From Nitrospirota bacterium (GTDB lineage: Bacteria; Nitrospirota; Thermodesulfovibrionia; UBA6902; DSMQ01): 37,610 nucleotides of DNA. The position numbers were made by a program, and so were the translations under genes. Below the pieces are notes generated by a model. That model was not told the origin of the DNA, searched no databases, and saw only the letters and a list, made by a program, of their open reading frames with translations. Position 1 is the stretch's first letter; the number at the start of each line of letters is the position of its first letter. The DNA lies in the NCBI GenBank assembly GCA_016208855.1, contig JACQXF010000039.1, positions 1 to 37,610 on the forward strand. The letters are read 5' to 3'. Positions 33,224 to 37,610 of the stretch are shown piece after piece.

Positions 33224-33460
33224 ATGAAGAAGCGGGTAAAACTAACCTTTCCACAGCATCTGATAAAGGAGCCTGTAATATTTACCATGGCTAAGAAGTA
33301 TGACATTATGCCAAACATAAGAAGGGCAAAGGTTACGGAGAGCGCAGGAGAGATGGTCCTTGAGATTGACGGCGCAGAAGAAGGGCTTGAGAAAGGGATA
33401 GAGTATCTTAAACAGCAGGGAGTTATTGTTGAACCTGTGGAAGGGGATATACTGGAATAG
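33224..33460 (+). CDS. Stand-alone NIL-domain protein
   Basis: 78 aa consisting only of a NIL (ferredoxin-like) domain, otherwise known at the C terminus of methionine ABC transporter ATPases (MetN) and in NIL/ferredoxin proteins linked to homocysteine synthesis. Phrases: [20 protein letters not shown] and [18 protein letters not shown]. No Cys, so no Fe-S cluster. Good Shine-Dalgarno (AAGGGGGGA). Tucked between the carrier and thrC, it may bind methionine or a sulfur amino acid or act as a partner in sulfur transfer; inference. Confidence 0.85.
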   Translation: MKKRVKLTFPQHLIKEPVIFTMAKKYDIMPNIRRAKVTESAGEMVLEIDGAEEGLEKGIEYLKQQGVIVEPVEGDILE

Positions 33461-33462
33461 CG

Positions 33463-34530
33463 ATGCAACAATGGAAAGGACTGATCGAACAATATAGGGA
33501 GTTTCTGCCTGTAACAGATAAGACCCCTGTCGTTACCTTGCATGAGGGGAACACGCCTTTAATTAAATCTGAAAATTTAACTAAACTGCTTCCTGTAGGC
33601 CTTCACCTGTTCTTTAAGTACGAAGGACTAAACCCAACAGGCTCATTTAAAGACCGCGGCATGACACTTGCTATTTCAAAGGCTAAGGAGGAAGACGCCA
33701 AGGCTGTAATATGCGCATCAACAGGCAATACCTCTGCGTCTGCGTCTGCATATTCTGCAAGGGCAGGCATATCATCAATTGTCCTTATACCTGAAGGCAA
33801 GATAGCAATGGGCAAGCTTGCTCAGGCAATGATTCATGGCGCAATGGTTATACAGCTTGACGGAAACTTTGATGATGCCTTAAAAATGGTCAGAGAGGTT
33901 GCAGAAAAATACCCCATTATACTTGTAAATTCCCTTAATCCTTTTAGAATTGAAGGACAGAAAACCGCGGCATTTGAAGTCTGCGACCAGCTTGGCAAAG
34001 CGCCTGATTATCACTCTCTGCCTGTGGGCAACGCAGGAAACATAACCGCCTACTGGAAAGGCTATAACGAATACCACAAGGCAGGCAGGGTTAATTCTCT
34101 TCCAAAGATGATAGGATTTCAGGCAGCAGGCGCAGCGCCGATTGTGCTTGGACATCCTGTAAAAAAACCAGAGACGGTCGCTACAGCCATAAGAATTGGC
34201 AATCCTGCAAGCTGGAAAGGGGCGGCGGCTGCGAGGGATGAGTCAGGCGGCAAAATAGACGCTGTAACTGATGAAGAGATATTAGAGGCATACAAACTCA
34301 TTGCCGCAAGAGAAGGTGTATTCTGTGAACCTGCCTCTGCTGCTTCCGTAGCAGGTGTAATAAAACTATCAAAAGAGGGATACTTTAAAGGCGGTGAGAC
34401 AGTTGTCTGTACCTTAACAGGCAATGGATTAAAAGACCCTGATAATGCGCTAAAGGTATCAAGGGCTCCGGTAAAGATTAAGGCAACCCTCTCTGATTTA
34501 GAAGATGCCTTAAGGGGCTGCTGCATATAG
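33463..34530 (+). CDS. thrC: Threonine synthase (ThrC 2)
   Basis: Converts O-phosphohomoserine to threonine. 355 aa of the compact type found in Bacillus and Actinobacteria: [16 protein letters not shown] lysine Lys63 in [59 protein letters not shown] and TGNGLKDPD. Only 2 bases separate it from the NIL gene. As the more canonical copy it is the likelier true threonine synthase, leaving the first ThrC-like protein free for another reaction on the same or a related phosphorylated substrate. Confidence 0.92.
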   Translation: MQQWKGLIEQYREFLPVTDKTPVVTLHEGNTPLIKSENLTKLLPVGLHLFFKYEGLNPTGSFKDRGMTLAISKAKEEDAKAVICASTGNTSASASAYSARAGISSIVLIPEGKIAMGKLAQAMIHGAMVIQLDGNFDDALKMVREVAEKYPIILVNSLNPFRIEGQKTAAFEVCDQLGKAPDYHSLPVGNAGNITAYWKGYNEYHKAGRVNSLPKMIGFQAAGAAPIVLGHPVKKPETVATAIRIGNPASWKGAAAARDESGGKIDAVTDEEILEAYKLIAAREGVFCEPASAASVAGVIKLSKEGYFKGGETVVCTLTGNGLKDPDNALKVSRAPVKIKATLSDLEDALRGCCI

Positions 34531-34560
34531 TCTTCAGAACGTATCTAACCTTAAAACTCC

Positions 34561-34589
34561 TTCACTTTTACAAGAAAAAAAGTTAATAT
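34561..34589 (+). promoter_or_regulatory. Promoter of the proposed homoserine kinase-lysC unit
   Basis: TTCACT (34561-34566), 17-bp spacer, TAATAT (34584-34589). The -10 ends 7 nt before the ATG and there is no Shine-Dalgarno, so the mRNA is probably leaderless. Confidence 0.5.
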
Positions 34590-34596
34590 ATTTTCT

Positions 34597-35811
34597 ATGA
34601 AATACATTATTATTGTTGGCGATGGAATGTCAGACAGGCCCATAAAGGAGCTTGGCGGAAAAACCTGTCTTCAGGCTGCAAAGACTCCTAACATGGACAG
34701 CATCGCCTCTCATGGTGAAATCGGTATGCTCAGGACAATACCTGAAGGATTCCCTCCGGGCTCGGATGTGGCGAATCTGTCAATACTTGGATATAATCCA
34801 AAAAAATATTATTCAGGCAGGGCGCCGATTGAGGCAGCTTACAGGAGAATAGAGCTTGGCCCAAAAGACGTTGCCTACAGGTGTAACCTTGTTTCTCTTG
34901 GAAATTTAAACAGTAAAGAGAAGACAATAATGGATGATTACAGCGGCGGGCATATATCCACAAATGAGGCAAAGGCATTAATAAAAGAATTGGACAGGCG
35001 GCTTGGCAGCGATGAGATTAAATTTTACCCGGGTGTAAGCTACCGCCACCTTATGATTTGGAGAGGCGGAAAACATAGAATAACCTGCACGCCGCATCAT
35101 GATATAACAGGGAGGGAGATTGGCAGATATCTTCCAAGCGGGAACGGCTCTGATACTTTAAAAAAATTGATGGAGGCTTCAAGGGATATTCTTCTCTCGC
35201 ATCCTATAAATAAAAATAGAATAAAAGAGGGGTGCAAGCCGGCAAACAGCATTTGGCTCTGGGGGCAGGGGAGACGGCCCTCCATGCCTGACTTTATGGG
35301 CAAGTATGGATTAAGAGGCGCTCTTATATCTGCGGTTGACCTTACAAAAGGGCTTGGCGTGATTGCAGGTTTTGACATTATAAATGTTAAGGGTGCGACA
35401 GGCTACATTGATACAAACTACGTTGGAAAGGCAAACGCAGCTCTTCGGGCGCTTAAAAAGGTTGATATTATCTATCTGCATGTAGAGGCGCCTGATGAGG
35501 CAGGCCACAACGGTGATTTACGGGCAAAGATTCAGGCAATAGAGGATTTTGATTTAAAGGTTGTCGGAACGGTGCTTAAAGGCATAAAGAGGTTTAGAGA
35601 CTATAGGATATTGCTTCTGCCTGACCATGCAACGCCTGTCAGCGTGAAGACTCATACGTCTGAACCTGTGCCGTTTGCAATATATGACAGCCGCATCAAG
35701 AGAGAGAATAAGGGCGCGGCTTTTGATGAGTATATTGCAAAGAAGAAGGGCAAATTAATATTTGAAGAAGGATATAAACTTATGGGTCATTTTATTAAGG
35801 GAGGAAGTTAA
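34597..35811 (+). CDS. ApgM-like alkaline-phosphatase-fold protein, proposed homoserine kinase
   Basis: 404 aa of the archaeal-type cofactor-independent phosphoglycerate mutase superfamily. Metal/phosphate motifs: GDGMSDRP (8-15), [13 protein letters not shown] (54-66), [13 protein letters not shown] and [21 protein letters not shown]. Members of this group beside threonine genes have been proposed as homoserine kinases in organisms lacking ThrB. Here the gene lies between thrC and lysC, and no GHMP-type ThrB is in the window, which fits that proposal. Phosphoglycerate mutase activity remains the alternative. The stop overlaps the lysC start. Confidence 0.85.
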   Translation: MKYIIIVGDGMSDRPIKELGGKTCLQAAKTPNMDSIASHGEIGMLRTIPEGFPPGSDVANLSILGYNPKKYYSGRAPIEAAYRRIELGPKDVAYRCNLVSLGNLNSKEKTIMDDYSGGHISTNEAKALIKELDRRLGSDEIKFYPGVSYRHLMIWRGGKHRITCTPHHDITGREIGRYLPSGNGSDTLKKLMEASRDILLSHPINKNRIKEGCKPANSIWLWGQGRRPSMPDFMGKYGLRGALISAVDLTKGLGVIAGFDIINVKGATGYIDTNYVGKANAALRALKKVDIIYLHVEAPDEAGHNGDLRAKIQAIEDFDLKVVGTVLKGIKRFRDYRILLLPDHATPVSVKTHTSEPVPFAIYDSRIKRENKGAAFDEYIAKKKGKLIFEEGYKLMGHFIKGGS

Positions 35812-37037
35812 TGCTTATTGTCCAGAAATACGGCGGCACGTCTGTTGCAAATATTGACAGAATAAAAGCGGTTGCAGGGCGTGTTGCAAAGACTGCAAGG
35901 CAGGGACATAAGGTTTTGGTTGTTGTCTCTGCAATGTCAGGAGAGACTGACAAGCTGATAAACCTTGCCCATCAGGCCTCATCTAACCCAAGAGAAAGGG
36001 AGATGGACTTACTGCTGTCATCAGGAGAAAGGGTAACAAGCGCTCTTACGGCAATGGCAGTTGAAGAGCAAGGATTTAAGGCAATGGCGTTTACAGGAAG
36101 GCAGATGGGCATAATTACTGATACAGTCCATACAAAGGCGAGGATAGAGAAGATAACAGGCGAGAGGGCAAAAAAAGCGCTTGATGACGGTTATGTTGTG
36201 GTTGTTGCAGGCTTTCAGGGGATAACAGAGGCAGAAGATGTTACAACCCTTGGAAGGGGAGGCTCTGACCTTTCTGCAGTTGCAATTGCCGGAGCTCTGA
36301 ATGCTGACCTGTGCGAAATATATACAGATGTTGACGGAGTATATACCACAGACCCGAATATTGTCCCAGAGGCAAGAAAGCTTGATAAGATCTCCTATGA
36401 GGAGATGCTTGAGCTTGCGAGCTTAGGGGCTAAGGTGCTTCAAACGAGGTCTGTTGAGTTTGCCATGAAATATGAAGTTCCTGTAGTTGTAAGGTCAAGC
36501 TTTAATGATAATCCAGGCACGCTTGTTACAAAGGAGGATGAGGAGATGGAGAAAGTTGTAGTGTCAGGTGTTGCATATGACAAGAATCAGGCGAAACTTA
36601 CTGTAATGGGAGTGCCTGATAAGCCGGGTATTGCTGCAAGGCTTTTTAAAGGCATTGCAGGTTCAAATATAGTTGTTGATATGATTGTCCAGAATATAAG
36701 CAGTGACGGAAAGTCTACGGATATATCCTTTACAGTGCCTAAAACAGAGAGCAAAAAGGCATTAAGGCTTACGGAGGATATAGCCAGAGAGCTTGGCGCA
36801 GGCGGTGTGGATTTGAGGGAAGATATTACAAAAATTTCTGTTGTTGGCGTTGGAATGAGGACTCATTCAGGCATTGCCGCGCAGATGTTTGAGACCCTTG
36901 CGAAGCACGGAATAAACATTATGACAATCAGCACTTCAGAGATTAAAGTATCATGCCTTATAGATTTAAAATACACAGAGCTTGCAGTAAGGGTGCTGCA
37001 TGAGGTATTCGGGCTGGCTTATAGAATTGCTAAATGA
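35811..37037 (+). CDS. lysC: Aspartokinase
   Basis: First step of the aspartate pathway (lysine, threonine, methionine). 408 aa: [16 protein letters not shown] at the N terminus, [37 protein letters not shown] and two C-terminal ACT domains ([34 protein letters not shown]) for feedback control. Monofunctional, length as in the single-gene ACT-regulated type. GGGAGG precedes ATG 35811. The C terminus after EVFGL (YRIAK) differs from the usual ending and coincides with a junction to toxin-gene DNA. Confidence 0.97.
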   Translation: MLIVQKYGGTSVANIDRIKAVAGRVAKTARQGHKVLVVVSAMSGETDKLINLAHQASSNPREREMDLLLSSGERVTSALTAMAVEEQGFKAMAFTGRQMGIITDTVHTKARIEKITGERAKKALDDGYVVVVAGFQGITEAEDVTTLGRGGSDLSAVAIAGALNADLCEIYTDVDGVYTTDPNIVPEARKLDKISYEEMLELASLGAKVLQTRSVEFAMKYEVPVVVRSSFNDNPGTLVTKEDEEMEKVVVSGVAYDKNQAKLTVMGVPDKPGIAARLFKGIAGSNIVVDMIVQNISSDGKSTDISFTVPKTESKKALRLTEDIARELGAGGVDLREDITKISVVGVGMRTHSGIAAQMFETLAKHGINIMTISTSEIKVSCLIDLKYTELAVRVLHEVFGLAYRIAK

Positions 37038-37185
37038 CCATTATTCTCCGAGTTGTTTGATTTATGGAATGACAAAAAACGGAAGGGATTTACATGTTCA
37101 GGTATCGTTACCGCCGAAAGTTGTCGTTATTACAGCCTATGAACCTGATCCTTCTGAATGGATTGATTGCAGGGTGAGGAGGTAA
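37023..37185 (+). pseudogene. Truncated DUF4258-type toxin gene
   Basis: A frame overlapping the end of lysC reads YSPSCLIYGMTKNGRDLHVQ and VVVITAYEPDPSEWIDCRVR, the C-terminal two thirds of DUF4258 (RelE-like) toxins. The N-terminal part with its own start codon is missing; the frame merges into lysC at about 37015-37025. The likely event is a deletion or insertion that joined lysC directly to the toxin gene. The antitoxin gene follows 4 nt later. Confidence 0.7.
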
Positions 37186-37189
37186 TTTT

Positions 37190-37426
37190 ATGGATAAATG
37201 TGTTTTTTGCGGTGGAAAAATCTTAGAGGAAAGAGTAACTTTTGTATACGATGACGATGATAAATATTTCTTTGTTGAGCACGTCCCTGCAGAGGTATGC
37301 ACAAAGTGTGGCGAAAGGACATATTCTCCGGAAGTTACCGAAGATATTATTAAATTTGCTAAATGCAAAATTAAACCTTCGAAGACCGTTGAAGTTCCTG
37401 TTTTTGATTTTGTAGAAAAGGTTTGA
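37190..37426 (+). CDS. YgiT/MqsA-type zinc-finger antitoxin
   Basis: 78 aa with two CxxC pairs (CVFCGGK; CTKCGERTYSPEV), the YgiT-type zinc-finger pattern of MqsA N-terminal domains, and a short C-terminal extension without a full helix-turn-helix. Shine-Dalgarno GTGAGGAGG just upstream of ATG 37190. Such proteins are encoded directly after DUF4258 toxins. Because the toxin is truncated, this is an orphan antitoxin. Confidence 0.85.
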   Translation: MDKCVFCGGKILEERVTFVYDDDDKYFFVEHVPAEVCTKCGERTYSPEVTEDIIKFAKCKIKPSKTVEVPVFDFVEKV

Positions 37427-37498
37427 TATTTTGATGTCTTTAAAGTTTTGGTTCTTCCGACATTTCTGTGGGTATATAATTAGAGTCTGTTTATAAAC

Positions 37499-37606
37499 TC
37501 AACATTAAGACGTCATGCCCGCAGTCCGTTGAGCGTAGCCAATTTTTTCTATCTCCTCACGAGATAGAATCAACATTAAGACGTCATTCCCGCAGTCCGT
37601 TGAGCG
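37499..37606. repeat. Tandem copies of the GTCATTCCCGC repeat with central hairpin
   Basis: Two 37-bp direct repeats (37499-37535 and 37570-37606) differ at one base. Each contains CATTAAGACGTCAT and CCCGCAGTCCGTTGAGCG. Between them is a perfect hairpin TTCTATCTC/GAGATAGAA (37547-37555 and 37561-37569). The repeat is the reverse complement of the right end of the element at 26752-26828. The window stops inside or just after the second copy. Confidence 0.85.
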
Positions 37607-37610
37607 GGAA

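Noticed and set aside
37499..37610. CRISPR array
   Set aside because: Only two direct repeats with a 34-bp self-complementary interval, and they match the dispersed palindromic family elsewhere in the window.

Overview
This looks like a chromosomal segment of a moderate-GC, Gram-negative-type bacterium. The LPS-export genes lptC-lptA-lptB followed by rpoN-hpf-rapZ show an outer membrane. The homoserine dehydrogenase / threonine synthase / proposed-homoserine-kinase / aspartokinase set mixed with a ThiS-E1-JAMM sulfur-carrier system is a style I associate with Nitrospirota (Thermodesulfovibrionia-like) and some deltaproteobacterial lineages. The taxon is inference from gene order and was not tested by phylogeny. 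No rRNA, tRNA or CRISPR array was seen.

Layout. 1-1503: ATP synthase subunit c with its own terminator, then ftsY. 1620-6134 (+): lptC-lptA-lptB-rpoN-hpf-rapZ, tightly packed. 6131-9898 (-): rpsO-pnp-M16 peptidase. 9992-12024 (+): glutamine-dependent NAD synthetase and a small lipoprotein. 12070-16093 (-): yceD-rpmF-plsX-fabH-acyl-CoA dehydrogenase behind a good sigma-70 promoter. 16417-18125 (+): a PstS-like periplasmic binding protein and a membrane HAMP protein without an output domain. 18143-22266 (-): valS, a beta-solenoid-like membrane protein of unknown function, and nadC. 22417-37037 (+): an aspartate-family amino acid region (AlaC-type aminotransferase, hom, TusA-like, E1-like, JAMM protease, ThrC-like 1, ThiS-like, NIL protein, ThrC 2, proposed homoserine kinase, lysC). 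It is interrupted at 23.6-28.4 kb by an accessory island of decayed type I restriction-modification genes and two AAA_14/DUF4143 ATPases. The window ends with a decayed DUF4258-type toxin, a YgiT-type antitoxin and palindromic intergenic repeats.

Most notable system. Positions 28587-37037 combine the aspartate pathway (LysC, Hom, a candidate homoserine kinase, two ThrC-fold PLP enzymes) with a complete protein-thiocarboxylate sulfur-transfer kit: an E1-like adenylyltransferase, a JAMM/M67 protease, a ThiS-like carrier whose C terminus is Gly-Gly-Gln rather than Gly-Gly, a TusA-like carrier and a NIL-domain protein. No O-acetylhomoserine sulfhydrylase (MetY) is present. I infer that O-phosphohomoserine made here may be used both for threonine and, through a thiocarboxylated carrier, for homocysteine or another sulfur amino acid. 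One of the two ThrC paralogues would be the sulfur-inserting enzyme. The JAMM gene and ThrC-1 overlap in different frames, and conserved ThrC sequence lies upstream of every usable start codon, which suggests a frameshifted or fused JAMM-ThrC protein.

Other threads. Several genes have a -10 hexamer only 7-8 nt before the start codon and no Shine-Dalgarno, suggesting leaderless mRNAs. An intergenic palindromic repeat family (GTCATgCCCG...CGGGAATGAC) recurs across the window. The sigma-54 RpoN box carries a substitution.
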